Source of the DNA: an uncultured Bacteroidota bacterium
Lineage (GTDB): Bacteria > Bacteroidota > Bacteroidia > Chitinophagales > Chitinophagaceae
Assembly: GCA_903858475.1 (NCBI GenBank)
Contig: CAIOIZ010000045.1
Coordinates: 1-37,465, forward strand
DNA length: 37,465 bases
Reading direction: 5' to 3'
Position 1 is the first letter of the stretch; every line of letters begins with the position of its first letter. Under the pieces are notes generated by a model. The model worked only from the letters and a program-made list of their open reading frames with translations, did not search any database and had not been told where the DNA came from. Both the position numbers and the translations under genes were made by a program. This document shows positions 1 to 8,383 of the stretch, piece after piece.

Positions 1-437
1 TCACTTTTATCCAAAATGAAATCATAACTTTTCTCAATTGCCAGCTTCTGAACCGCATTGTAAACCCTGTCCTGTATGGGTTTAATCAGTTCTTGCCTTT
101 TTTTAAATAGGTCTCCTTCAAATCCAAAACGCTTTTTTTGGAGCTCTCGCAATTCCTTATCCTTGTTGTAAATTTCATCTTCTCTTTTCTTTTTCAACTC
201 ATCGCTTAACATAACTTGTTCAGCATCATAATCCTTATACATTTTATCTACAATCACCTGCTTTTGTTCAATTTCTTGTTGCCATTGGTCACTGAATTGA
301 TCCAGTTTTTTTTGTGCCTCTTTGTATTCTGGTAATTTTTCTAAAATAAATTTAGAATCAATGACAGCATACCGTTGCGCATTTCCTTGAAACGATGCCA
401 TCAAAAAAGCAATCGCAATAAAAAGTATCTTTTTCAT
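1..437 (-). CDS. OmpH/Skp-family periplasmic chaperone (C-terminus cut by window edge)
   Basis: The visible 145 residues begin with a signal peptide (MKKILFIAIAFLMASFQGNA, then Q). Next comes the family-typical RYAVIDSKFILEKLPEYKEA segment and a long charged helix rich in K, E, Q and D (about residues 45-115), the coiled-coil tentacle of Skp/OmpH proteins. Skp holds unfolded outer-membrane proteins in the periplasm and hands them to the BAM complex. The gene lies 45 bp downstream of bamA on the same strand, the usual Bacteroidota arrangement, so cotranscription is likely. The start is the ATG at 437. The reading frame is open to the window edge and the last residues are missing. Family assignment rests on architecture and context and is fairly secure. 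Confidence 0.85.
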   Translation of the reverse strand, partial: MKKILFIAIAFLMASFQGNAQRYAVIDSKFILEKLPEYKEAQKKLDQFSDQWQQEIEQKQVIVDKMYKDYDAEQVMLSDELKKKREDEIYNKDKELRELQKKRFGFEGDLFKKRQELIKPIQDRVYNAVQKLAIEKSYDFILDKS

Positions 438-482
438 ATCCTTTGATTTTACATTAAACTTAAAACATTTCGAGCAATTAGT

Positions 483-3215
483 TTACTCTGGCTCCTGGCC
501 AAGCATAAACGTAAATTTAGCTGCTCCTTTCAATCCCCCTGCCTGATTATACCTGTCAAATCCTATACCATAATCAAATCCTAGCAAGCCAAACATGGGC
601 AAAAAGAACCTCATCCCTACACCAGCACTTCTGCGCAGTTTGAATGGATTATAATCTTTGAAATTATACCAACCGTTGGCTGCTTCGAAGAAACCCAGTG
701 CATAAATAGTGCTACTGGCACTAGTGCTGAATGGATAACGTAGCTCTAAAGTGTACTTGTTAAAAATTGTAAAAAACTGCGAAGGGGTTCCATTATCTGG
801 GTTGATCTTTGGGTTACTGGTTGAATAAACCGGATACCCTCTATGCGCAATAATATCGTAACCCAATAATGCAAAATTATTACTTAGCCCTGCATCTCCC
901 AATTGAAAACGTTCAAATGGAGAAATGTTTAAATCGGGATTGTATTTTCCAATAAACCCGTATTTGGCTGCCACTTTAAGAATAAATTGTTTGTTCTTTT
1001 CAGTTCCTCTTGCATTGCCAATAGGAATATACCATTCCCCATTGAAACGCCATTTGTGAAATTCGGGCAACGCATATTCATTATCAGCCTTGCTCTTAAT
1101 ACCCAACAGAGAATAAGGCAATGTAAATTGTCCGCTCAAGGAGAAATTGCTACCACTAGTGGGGAAAATAGGATTAGGACCGGCACTATTTCTGATTAAT
1201 GCAATCTTCAAGCTAATATTACTGGAAGTTCCATTTTTCAATCCTTGGAACAATTGTCCGTAATTTTTTAATTTATATTGTTGAAAATTCAAGGAATATA
1301 TCAGATTGAAATAATCATCGGGCCATTTCAATTGTTTTCCCAAAGACACCCCAACCCCAATGGTTTTGATATAAGAAGTGTCTCCGCATTTACGACAATA
1401 CTGACCGAAGTTGTCATAAGCATTGGCATATTTGGTATTAAAATAACTCACTGAAAAAGAGTTTCTTTTTTTACCCCCTAGCCAAGGTTCGGTAAAGGAG
1501 AAATTATAAGAGCGGAAAGCTCGTCCATTACTTTGAATCCTTGCACTCAATTTTTGACCATCGCCGCTAGGTAAAGGATCCCAGGTAGATTTTTTGTCAA
1601 TATTTTTAAGGGAGAAATTATTAAAGGTTACACCCAAGGTACCAGTCAGACCGATGCCTCCGCCAAAACCTGCCGAAAGCTCCAATTGGTCATTGGATTT
1701 TTCTTCTACCTCCCAGTTGATATCAACAGTACCCTCTGCTTGATTGGGCACCACTTGTGGGTTGATTTTTTCTGGATTAAAATACCCCAATTGCGACAAT
1801 TCACGCTGTGTACGAATAATATCTGCACGACTAAATTTTTCACCTGGTACGGTTCTTAATTCACGGCGAATAACATAGTCCTTGGTTTTGTCATTACCAG
1901 AAATGGTGATATTACCATAGGTAGCTTGAGGCCCTTCCCTCATTCTCAATTCAAAATCGATGGTATCGTTGTAAACAGCTGTTTCAATGGGGTCAACTTG
2001 AAAGAAAAGATACCCATCATCCATAAATAGACTACCGATATCTCCACCCTCTGCAGACAATTGTTTGCCGAGTTTTTTATTTAGTAATTCTAAATTGTAA
2101 ACATCTCCTTTTTTTATACCAAGGAAAAGATTGAGTATAGAATCAGTATATTTTGTATTGCCTCTCCAAACGATATCACCAAAATAATATTTACGTCCTT
2201 CATTTACTTTTACAAAAACATTCAAATTATTCTTAACGCTGGTGATAGTATCTGATACTATGTAGGCGTCGCGGTAACCTTGTGAATTGTAATAATCGAG
2301 CAAATTCTCCTTGTCCTCCGAATATTTTTTCTCGCTGAATTTAGAAGAACCAAAAAACTTTAACCTGAAATAAGGCTCGATAAAAGTTTTGGTTTTGGAA
2401 GGAGACAGATAACCATAATCTTGAAGATAAGATTTCAAAGAAACCATTTTAGTTGTATCGCCATAAGGGCTAGCTACATTATCAGGTTTCAAACTAGCCC
2501 TGAACATTTCCTTGGTTCCCTTCATTTGTTTTTTCAACTTGGCCGATTCCAGCAATTCATTGCCAGAAAAATTAACCGAATTAACTTTTACCTTACTGCC
2601 TTTAGTGATATAGAAAGTCAATGAAATGGCATTATTTAACTCAGGCATATCCTCTTCCTTCATTTCAATTGTCACATTTCTGAAACCTTTGTCGTAATAA
2701 AATTTACGTATAGCTTCAACTGCACTCAGCTTCATGTTTTCAGTTACAACCCTTTCTTTTGAAAGGGGTATTTTACCTTCTAAATCATCTCTTTCTCCTT
2801 TCTTAGGACCCACTAATTTAAAATTGGCCAAGCGAGGTCTTTCAGTAATGGCTATTTCAATGGTAAGATCGCGGCCCGTTAGTTTGATGAAATTAATTTC
2901 CACCTGACTTACCAGGCTTTGTTTCCATAATTTAGTGATGGCTTTGCCAAATACATCGGTGCCTGGAATCATTATTTTGTCTCCCACTGCCATTCCAGAT
3001 ATTGAAATCACCAAATTGGGGTCAAAAGCACGGGTGCCGGTAACCACGATATCGGCGATCGTATATTCCTTAGGGACCTTGGTGTCGAAAATAGCCATTA
3101 GGGCAGGGTCAATAGAAACAGGTATCGAATCAGTAGGATTTTGAGCATGAATTGCATTAGCACTCAGCATCAATATCATCAGCCATAAAACCCTTTTGTA
3201 AATAAGAAGCATCAA
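483..3215 (-). CDS. bamA: Outer membrane protein assembly factor BamA (Omp85 family)
   Basis: A 910-residue Omp85 protein, the core of the BAM machine that folds and inserts beta-barrel proteins into the outer membrane. A signal peptide ends near ANAIHAQ (about residue 25). It is followed by roughly 420 residues of POTRA repeats; segments such as GDVYNLELLNKK and GEKFSRADIIRT fit the repeat pattern. The C-terminal half is the 16-strand barrel, with TEPWLGGKKRNSFSVSYF at the barrel start and IAHRGYP near residue 790, matching the conserved RG(F/Y) motif of the L6 loop. Length is normal for Bacteroidota BamA. The start is ambiguous by one codon (MM). uppS lies 122 bp upstream and the skp-like gene 45 bp downstream, a conserved envelope-biogenesis order. 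Confidence 0.95.
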   Translation of the reverse strand: MMLLIYKRVLWLMILMLSANAIHAQNPTDSIPVSIDPALMAIFDTKVPKEYTIADIVVTGTRAFDPNLVISISGMAVGDKIMIPGTDVFGKAITKLWKQSLVSQVEINFIKLTGRDLTIEIAITERPRLANFKLVGPKKGERDDLEGKIPLSKERVVTENMKLSAVEAIRKFYYDKGFRNVTIEMKEEDMPELNNAISLTFYITKGSKVKVNSVNFSGNELLESAKLKKQMKGTKEMFRASLKPDNVASPYGDTTKMVSLKSYLQDYGYLSPSKTKTFIEPYFRLKFFGSSKFSEKKYSEDKENLLDYYNSQGYRDAYIVSDTITSVKNNLNVFVKVNEGRKYYFGDIVWRGNTKYTDSILNLFLGIKKGDVYNLELLNKKLGKQLSAEGGDIGSLFMDDGYLFFQVDPIETAVYNDTIDFELRMREGPQATYGNITISGNDKTKDYVIRRELRTVPGEKFSRADIIRTQRELSQLGYFNPEKINPQVVPNQAEGTVDINWEVEEKSNDQLELSAGFGGGIGLTGTLGVTFNNFSLKNIDKKSTWDPLPSGDGQKLSARIQSNGRAFRSYNFSFTEPWLGGKKRNSFSVSYFNTKYANAYDNFGQYCRKCGDTSYIKTIGVGVSLGKQLKWPDDYFNLIYSLNFQQYKLKNYGQLFQGLKNGTSSNISLKIALIRNSAGPNPIFPTSGSNFSLSGQFTLPYSLLGIKSKADNEYALPEFHKWRFNGEWYIPIGNARGTEKNKQFILKVAAKYGFIGKYNPDLNISPFERFQLGDAGLSNNFALLGYDIIAHRGYPVYSTSNPKINPDNGTPSQFFTIFNKYTLELRYPFSTSASSTIYALGFFEAANGWYNFKDYNPFKLRRSAGVGMRFFLPMFGLLGFDYGIGFDRYNQAGGLKGAAKFTFMLGQEPE

Positions 3216-3337
3216 TTAGTTTTTTTACAAGCGGCAAATTAAGCCCTATTATTAAAAGTATTTGTTAAAGCATCTTTCATCCTATTTTGATGACCCCTGA
3301 TGCGAAAATGTCCGTTATTCCTCATTTTGTACACCCA

Positions 3338-4084
3338 TTATTCCACCTTCAGCTGTTCACTGGTCTTGCCAAAGCGCCTTTCCCGGTTTTGAAAGTCAAT
3401 AATGGCTTCATATAGATTCTCCTTTCTAAAATCCGGCCATCTGGTATTCGTAAAATACAATTCAGCATAGGCCAGTTGATATAGCAAGAAATTACTGATT
3501 CTGTATTCTCCGCTGGTTCGAATCATCAATTCAGGGTCTGGATAATCTTTGGTAGCCAGATACTGCTGAAATGTTTTTTCATCTACCCCTGCTGAATGCA
3601 AGTTTCCTTTCTCCACATCGGCAGCAAGTTGCTGAACAGCACGAATTATTTCCCACCGGCTACTATAGCTCAGTGCCATAATCAAGTGCATCCCTGTATT
3701 AACGCTCGTTTCATCCAAAGCAGCTAGCAATTCTTCTTTGGCACTAATGGGCAACATATCGGTATCGCCAATCACATGAAGGCGAATATTATTTTTATTC
3801 AAGGTGGGCACTTCCTTTCGGATTGTTTCTACCAACAATTCCATAAGGCCGTTCACTTCATATTGAGGCCGATCCCAATTCTCGGTACTAAAGGCATACA
3901 GCGTTAAATATTGTACCCCTAATTCCGCACATCCTTCTGTGATATTTCTAACACTTTCAACCCCATGCAAATGTCCAAAAAGGCGATCCTCCCCTTTTTC
4001 TTTCGCCCAGCGACCATTGCCATCCATTATAATAGCAATATGCTTTGGAAGTCGTTCTAAGTTTATGGAATCTTTTAGGCTCAT
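3338..4084 (-). CDS. uppS: Isoprenyl transferase (undecaprenyl diphosphate synthase)
   Basis: A 248-residue cis-prenyltransferase that condenses isopentenyl diphosphate onto an allylic diphosphate to build the C55 carrier lipid for peptidoglycan and surface polysaccharides. The diagnostic motifs are all present: IAIIMDGNGRWA near residue 17, with the catalytic Asp and diphosphate-binding loop; TLYAFSTENWDRP; and the C-terminal LMIRTSGEYRISNFLLYQ followed by AYAELYFTNTRWPDF. Length is normal. The chosen ATG puts the first motif at the usual distance from the N-terminus. It lies upstream of bamA and skp on the same strand, as in many Bacteroidota. A strong hairpin lies 17-37 bp upstream of the start (separate entry). 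Confidence 0.95.
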   Translation of the reverse strand: MSLKDSINLERLPKHIAIIMDGNGRWAKEKGEDRLFGHLHGVESVRNITEGCAELGVQYLTLYAFSTENWDRPQYEVNGLMELLVETIRKEVPTLNKNNIRLHVIGDTDMLPISAKEELLAALDETSVNTGMHLIMALSYSSRWEIIRAVQQLAADVEKGNLHSAGVDEKTFQQYLATKDYPDPELMIRTSGEYRISNFLLYQLAYAELYFTNTRWPDFRKENLYEAIIDFQNRERRFGKTSEQLKVE

Positions 4085-4100
4085 TAATACTAAAATAAGC

Positions 4101-4121
4101 AGTCAGGCACAGGGCCTGACT
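4101..4121 (-). other. Hairpin in the uppS leader
   Basis: Perfect 8-bp arms AGTCAGGC and GCCTGACT flank a 5-base loop. The hairpin lies 17 bp upstream of the uppS ATG and about 140 bp downstream of the stop of the persulfide dioxygenase gene. Read on the minus strand it is followed by GCTTATTTTAG, a poor T-tract. It could be a weak terminator isolating uppS from the upstream gene, or a structure in the uppS leader. The sequence does not decide between these. Confidence 0.45.
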
Positions 4122-4260
4122 TTGGGCTGCGAAGGTAGGGAAAATGCAGCAAACTTGAGGCTGACCAAGCAAGACCTTGTTTCTGACCTTTCTTATATGG
4201 CTTGAGCCTTCCGTTGAAGCAAGCCCCCCATGGTACAACATACCCAATAAATACTATTCA

Positions 4261-5682
4261 TTACAACATGGTTGTCGGGCAAACATAATCCGTCAATGAA
4301 AAAGCATTACTGGCCTTCATGGCACTAAATCCACCTCTAATATCAATCAATCTATTATAACCTCTCGCTTTTAAAATGGAGGCAAAAATCATCGACCGGT
4401 ATCCTCCTGCGCAATAGACAAAATAGTTTTTGTTTTTATCCACCAACTTCATGCTTTCGTTGATATAATCAAGTGGAGCATTTACGGCCCCCTCAACATG
4501 TTCGCTGTCGTATTCACTTTTTTTACGTACATCCAACAGTTCTGCATTGGGCAACTTCGTCATAATACTGGCCAATTCAGCTGCATCCATTCTATAAATA
4601 GCATCGGTTTCTTTACCACTATCCTTCCAGCTTGCAAATCCACCTTTCAGAAAACCCAAGCAATAGTCATAGCCCACTCTTGCGAGTCTTCCAACCACTT
4701 CTTCTTCCTTACCAGGTTCTGCAACCAGCAATATTTGAGTTTTAACATCTGGTATCATGGCGCCTGCCCAGGGGGCAAAACTTCCATTCAGTCCTATATT
4801 AATAGCATTGGGGATGAATTCTCTTGCAAAAATATCTGCGTCTCTTGTATCGAGAATTAAGGCACCGGTTTCATTGGCCATGACTTCAAACGCATCTGCA
4901 GTCAATTCCTGTAATCCTCTTTGCATTACTTCCTCAATGGGGTCATATCCTTTAATGTTTAATAAAACATTCAATGGAAAATAAGCAGGAGGTGGTGTTA
5001 GTCCTGTTAATAAATTTTTTACAAACTGCGCTTTACTAAGCTCAGGTTGTAAGGCATAATTCACTGCTTTCTGATGACCCAGACTATCATATGTTTCTTT
5101 ACTCATATTTTTACCACAAGCACTTCCTGCGCCATGTGCAGGATACACAATGACATTATCTGCCAGGGGCATTATTTTATTGTGCAGAGAATCATATAAA
5201 TGATTAGCCAATAAATCTTCTGTTAACTCAGCTTTTACTTTTTGTGCTAAATCTGGCCTGCCCACATCTCCTATAAATAAAGTATCTCCACTAAATAATG
5301 CAATGTCTTTTCCCTGCTCATCTATTAGTAAATAGCAACAAGACTCCATGGTGTGTCCTGGTGTATGTAGTACCTTAAAGCTAATTTTCCCCACTTTGAA
5401 TATTTCGCCATCAGTAGCAATTTTTGCTTCAAAAGCAGGTGTCGCAGTTGGTCCAAATACAATGGTGGCTCCTGTAGCCTTGGCTAAATCAAGATGACCA
5501 CTTACAAAATCGGCATGAAAATGTGTTTCAAAAACATATTTGATAGTAGAACCTGATTGGCTTTCTCTAACGAGATAGGGCTTGATATCGCGAAGTGGGT
5601 CAATGACAACAGCTTCTCCATCACTTTCAATATAGTAAGCTCCCTGAGCCAAGCAACCAGTATAAATTTGTTCTATTGTCAT
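4261..5682 (-). CDS. Persulfide dioxygenase-rhodanese fusion (CstB-like, MBL fold plus two rhodanese domains)
   Basis: A 473-residue protein with an N-terminal metallo-beta-lactamase domain (about 1-240). Its metal ligands are visible in HFHADFVSGH (residues 54-63), HTPGH, SGDTLFIGD and YPAHGAGS. Two rhodanese-type domains follow. The first (about 260-355) has LLVAEPGKE where the active loop should be and no Cys, so it is probably catalytically dead. The second (about 370-465) has the active loop YCAGGYRS with Cys424. This MBL/inactive RHD/active rhodanese order matches CstB-type enzymes, which oxidise low-molecular-weight persulfides and transfer sulfane sulfur, giving thiosulfate or sulfite. 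It is probably cytoplasmic, since no signal peptide is seen. A TGAT-N4-ATCA operator and a -7 box lie upstream. A CoA-disulfide reductase-rhodanese at 25911-27599 could work in the same sulfur pathway (inference). Confidence 0.85.
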   Translation of the reverse strand: MTIEQIYTGCLAQGAYYIESDGEAVVIDPLRDIKPYLVRESQSGSTIKYVFETHFHADFVSGHLDLAKATGATIVFGPTATPAFEAKIATDGEIFKVGKISFKVLHTPGHTMESCCYLLIDEQGKDIALFSGDTLFIGDVGRPDLAQKVKAELTEDLLANHLYDSLHNKIMPLADNVIVYPAHGAGSACGKNMSKETYDSLGHQKAVNYALQPELSKAQFVKNLLTGLTPPPAYFPLNVLLNIKGYDPIEEVMQRGLQELTADAFEVMANETGALILDTRDADIFAREFIPNAINIGLNGSFAPWAGAMIPDVKTQILLVAEPGKEEEVVGRLARVGYDYCLGFLKGGFASWKDSGKETDAIYRMDAAELASIMTKLPNAELLDVRKKSEYDSEHVEGAVNAPLDYINESMKLVDKNKNYFVYCAGGYRSMIFASILKARGYNRLIDIRGGFSAMKASNAFSLTDYVCPTTML

Positions 5683-5698
5683 GGTATATGTTTTGTAG

Positions 5699-5741
5699 CA
5701 AATATGTAAAATACAAAGGTAATGTAAGGTGATATATATCA
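5699..5741 (-). promoter_or_regulatory. FNR-like operator and -7 box for the persulfide dioxygenase gene
   Basis: The palindrome TGATATATATCA (5730-5741) matches the TGAT-N4-ATCA core of FNR-family sites. Downstream on the minus strand, CATATTTG (5706 to 5699) matches TAnnTTTG at five of six fixed positions. Their centres are 33 bp apart, as expected for an activator centred near -41.5. The ATG (5682) is 17 bp beyond the box. No good TTG -33 element is present, which also fits an activator-dependent promoter. The function is inferred. Confidence 0.6.
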
Positions 5742-6010
5742 GTTGCCAGGTTGATTCCCAATAGCAATCAGTGCTTCCTTCCCCATTTTCCCAATGAAAT
5801 TCGCTTCTAATTACACCAAATTATAAAAAACTAAGGGTCAATTTAGTTGTATCGAAGGCATACACAACAGTAATGGAGGATAACTTATTGTTGCCCTTTG
5901 GAACCAATAGGAGTAATTTATGGACATATTGCAGCCCCTGTTTTTTTAAAAAAGCAGTTTCTCCCTTGGGAAATGTGCATTAAAAAAAATAAAAATTCTC
6001 TATTAAATGA
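5742..6010. other. Intergenic stretch with no recognised feature
   Basis: This is the part of the 405-bp gap between two divergent genes that lies between the operator at 5730-5741 and the SWIB promoter at 6011-6040. It is AT-rich with several A and T runs. The only ORF of note is 36 codons (5873-5983) with no protein-like character. I see no terminator, repeat or RNA gene. Confidence 0.5.
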
Positions 6011-6040
6011 TTGACTAGGTAAATAATTAATTTATATTTG
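6011..6040 (+). promoter_or_regulatory. Bacteroidota-type promoter of the SWIB gene
   Basis: TTG at 6011-6013, a 19-bp spacer, and TATATTTG at 6033-6040 match the Bacteroidota sigma-ABfr consensus (TTTG, 19-21 bp, TAnnTTTG) at every fixed position of the -7 box. The start codon is 47 bp beyond the box. This is one of the two clearest promoters in the window. Confidence 0.75.
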
Positions 6041-6087
6041 ATATCGCAAATGCCGAACACTCATTAACATTCTAAATTTTAAACAAC

Positions 6088-6471
6088 ATGGCAACAAAGA
6101 AAGCAGCTCCTAAAAAAGCAGCAAAAAAAGCAGCTCCTAAAAAAGCAGTGAAGAAAGCAGCTCCTAAAAAAGCAGCAAAAAAAGTGGCTCCTAAAAAAGT
6201 AGCAAAAAAGAAATCTGCACGTAAACCATCAGCAGCATTTATGAAAGCGCTTACTCCAAGTGCTGAATTAGCAGCTGTAGTTGGAAGCAAAGCAATTCCA
6301 CGCACAGAAGTGGTTAAAAAAATCTGGGTATATATTAAGGCGAACAAATTACAAGATTCAAAAAACAGACGCATGATTAATGCGGATGCAAAATTGAAAC
6401 TTGTATTTAGTGGAAAAGGTCAAGTATCAATGTTTGATATGGCCAAACATCTTTCCAAGCACCTTAAATAA
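6088..6471 (+). CDS. SWIB-domain protein with histone-H1-like basic tail
   Basis: A 127-residue protein with two parts. Residues 4-46 are a lysine/alanine/proline tail built from four 9-residue units (KKAAPKKAA and variants), like the C-terminal tail of histone H1 and bacterial Hc1-type proteins, so DNA or RNA binding is likely. Residues 47-127 form a SWIB/MDM2-type domain, with ALTPSAELAAVVGS, RTEVVKKIWVYIKANKLQD and NRRMINADAKLKLVF. In eukaryotes this fold occurs in SWI/SNF subunits; it is also known from chlamydiae and many Bacteroidota, where its role is little studied. The gene is monocistronic, with a strong promoter and a strong intrinsic terminator, suggesting high expression as a nucleoid-associated protein (inference). 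Confidence 0.9.
   Translation: MATKKAAPKKAAKKAAPKKAVKKAAPKKAAKKVAPKKVAKKKSARKPSAAFMKALTPSAELAAVVGSKAIPRTEVVKKIWVYIKANKLQDSKNRRMINADAKLKLVFSGKGQVSMFDMAKHLSKHLK
6097..6204 (+). repeat. Four 27-bp in-frame repeats encoding the basic tail
   Basis: Codons 4-39 of the SWIB gene form four 27-bp units translating to KKAAPKKAA, KKAAPKKAV, KKAAPKKAA and KKVAPKKVA. The DNA units are near-identical (for example repeated gcagctcctaaaaaagca), so copy number could change by slippage or recombination without breaking the frame. Confidence 0.85.
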
Positions 6472-6480
6472 TAAGGCATT

Positions 6481-6520
6481 AAAAAAAGGGATATCGAAAG
6501 ATGTCCCTTTTTTTTCTTTC
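6481..6520 (+). terminator. Rho-independent terminator of the SWIB gene
   Basis: The stem GGGATATC / GATGTCCC (one G-U pair) closes on a GAAA tetraloop. It is preceded by an A-run and followed by a run of eight or more T. It begins 10 bp after the SWIB stop codon. Confidence 0.9.
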
Positions 6521-6607
6521 GACTTCAATTTTCCCGACCTATCAATACCTCGGCTATCACTTATTGCCAATAATCCCTTCCCCTCTGCCATTCAAATTGC
6601 TTATTGC

Positions 6608-6651
6608 TGATATTAATCAGTTGTAAAACTGAAATAGGTCACGTACTATTG
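6608..6651 (+). promoter_or_regulatory. FNR-like operator and -7 box for the PFOR operon
   Basis: CTGATATTAATCAG at 6607-6620 is a perfect 14-bp palindrome containing TGAT-N4-ATCA (core 6608-6619). TACTATTG at 6644-6651 matches TAnnTTTG at five of six fixed positions. The centres are 34 bp apart. The predicted transcript would have a leader of roughly 75 nt before the ATG at 6734. The operator and its flank (followed by GTTG) closely resemble the site at 5730-5741. Regulator identity is inferred. Confidence 0.65.
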
Positions 6652-6733
6652 ACGAGCATAATTCTAACTTTCAGCGTTATTACATTGTCCCCTTTTAAAG
6701 GGCATAGCAAATTAAAATTTGAAATAATTTACC

Positions 6734-8383
6734 ATGGCGAATACAGATATTACAAAACCGGTGGACCTTACATCGCATGCAGAAGGTACAGGCCCGCTCC
6801 GTTCAACTCGGCCACTTTATGTAGATTTCATGCCTCCTTGCAATAGTGCTTGTCCTGCTGGTGAAAATATTCAGGCATGGCTATCACATGCACAAGCTGG
6901 CAACTATTTTGAGGCCTTTCAATCTATAGTAGAAGACAATCCTTTTCCGGGATTAATGGGCCGTGTTTGCGTAAAACCCTGCGAAACAGGATGCAATCGC
7001 AATCACATTGACAATACCGTGAATATTCACGCAGTAGAAAGATATATTGGAGATGAAGCCATCAAGGAACAATGGCCCATACGATGCACTGCCAAACCAA
7101 GCGGAAAACGAGTGCTAGTTGTTGGGGCCGGCCCTGGTGGGTTATCGGCTGCTTATCAATTGGCACGCATGGGACATGCCGTTGAAATTTTTGAAGCAAG
7201 TGGTCATGCAGGCGGTTTGTTATGGTCTGGCATTCCTGATTATCGTTTGCCCAAAGAAATTTTGGATGCAGAAATACAGCGGATAGTAAATATGGGCGTT
7301 AAAATTCGACTCAACTACAAAGTAAAAGATATACAAGAAGAAAAAACTGCAGGTAAGTTTGATGCGGTGTACCTGGCTATTGGAGCACAGTTGATACATT
7401 CAGAAAATTTTCAACAAGACAATTCTGTTTATATCAGAGATGCATTTAGTTTCTTTCAAGAAGTAAAAACAAATTCCTCTCCCTACTTAAGGAAAAAAGT
7501 AGTGGTGTATGGTGGTGGCAAACTCGCTTTATATCTATCGCGCATCATTAAACGCTTTGGCTCTGAAGCAGCTGTTTATTTTCCAGGAGATAAAAAATTA
7601 ATGCCTGCCTATGATTATGAAACAGAAGATGCATTGGCAGAAGGTGTAGATGTGCAATTATTAAAATCCATTAACAAAATAGAAAACAAAAAAATTACCC
7701 TTGAAAATACCAAAGTAGAGAAAGGAAAAGTAGTAGGCCTTGGTACATTCGAAACCATTGATGCAGATATTTTAATCATGGCCAATCGCCAAGAATCGGA
7801 CAGTGGATTTTTAAGAAATATCAATACAATCAAAGTAAATGAGGATGGCACAGTGCAAATTGATGCACAAAGAATGACTGGAGAAGAAGGCATTTTTGCT
7901 GGTGGTGATATGCTGCCTGGAGAAAACAGGAGTGCCACAATTGCAATAGGACATGGGAAAAAAGCAGCACGGTATATGCATGGATACCTGCTGAAAGATC
8001 CCTATCAAAAACCTGACAAACACCCAACGGCTGGTTACCGCAAATTACATATGTGGTACCAAACCGATGCGCCACAGAAAACGCAAGAAAAGCTTGCACC
8101 AACTGAAGCAATAAAAAGTTTTGAAGAAATCATTGCTGGCCTTCCTGAACCTTCCGTTCGATTTGAAGCACAACGCTGCCTAAGTTGTGGCAACTGCTTC
8201 GAATGTGATGGCTGCTTTGGTGCTTGTCCTGAAAATGCCATTATAAAATTGGGCAAGGGCAACCGATACAAATTCAATTACAATGCTTGTACTGGCTGTG
8301 CAGTTTGCTACGAACAATGCCCTTGCCATGCAATAGAAATGATTCCTGAACCTGTTAATTCAACTAACGATGTCGAAAAATAA
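6734..8383 (+). CDS. GltD-like FAD/NAD(P) oxidoreductase with C-terminal 2x[4Fe-4S] ferredoxin domain
   Basis: A 549-residue flavoprotein related to the small subunit of glutamate synthase and to PreT of dihydropyrimidine dehydrogenase. The N-terminal Fe-S domain (about 30-100) has CNSACPAG and CVKPCETGCNR. An FAD Rossmann motif, VLVVGAGPGGLSAA, lies near residue 127, a NAD(P) motif VVYGGGKLAL near 256, and the second FAD motif GIFAGGDMLPGENRS near 385. The C-terminus (from about 478) carries a ferredoxin domain with CLSCGNCFECDGCFGACP and CTGCAVCYEQCP. It probably moves electrons between NAD(P)H and ferredoxin or the neighbouring PFOR; no glutamate synthase large subunit is present. Its stop overlaps the nifJ start by 14 bp, implying translational coupling. 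The NAD(P) motif has GGGKLA rather than the common GGGNTA. Confidence 0.85.
   Translation: MANTDITKPVDLTSHAEGTGPLRSTRPLYVDFMPPCNSACPAGENIQAWLSHAQAGNYFEAFQSIVEDNPFPGLMGRVCVKPCETGCNRNHIDNTVNIHAVERYIGDEAIKEQWPIRCTAKPSGKRVLVVGAGPGGLSAAYQLARMGHAVEIFEASGHAGGLLWSGIPDYRLPKEILDAEIQRIVNMGVKIRLNYKVKDIQEEKTAGKFDAVYLAIGAQLIHSENFQQDNSVYIRDAFSFFQEVKTNSSPYLRKKVVVYGGGKLALYLSRIIKRFGSEAAVYFPGDKKLMPAYDYETEDALAEGVDVQLLKSINKIENKKITLENTKVEKGKVVGLGTFETIDADILIMANRQESDSGFLRNINTIKVNEDGTVQIDAQRMTGEEGIFAGGDMLPGENRSATIAIGHGKKAARYMHGYLLKDPYQKPDKHPTAGYRKLHMWYQTDAPQKTQEKLAPTEAIKSFEEIIAGLPEPSVRFEAQRCLSCGNCFECDGCFGACPENAIIKLGKGNRYKFNYNACTGCAVCYEQCPCHAIEMIPEPVNSTNDVEK

Noticed and set aside
3957-4247. 96-codon minus-strand ORF overlapping the start of uppS
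   Set aside because: It is a shifted frame of uppS at its downstream end and has no recognisable domain; uppS has every family motif.
5873-5983. 36-codon ORF in the gap before the SWIB gene
   Set aside because: No family resemblance, no plausible promoter of its own and a sequence dominated by local A and T runs; it fits chance.
6072-6374. Long open frame antisense to the SWIB tail
   Set aside because: Its Ala/Phe repeats are the mirror of the AAPKK codons on the other strand; an artefact of the 27-bp repeats.
6734-8383. Calling this gene gltD
   Set aside because: No glutamate synthase large subunit is adjacent, and the protein carries an extra C-terminal double [4Fe-4S] domain not found in GltD.
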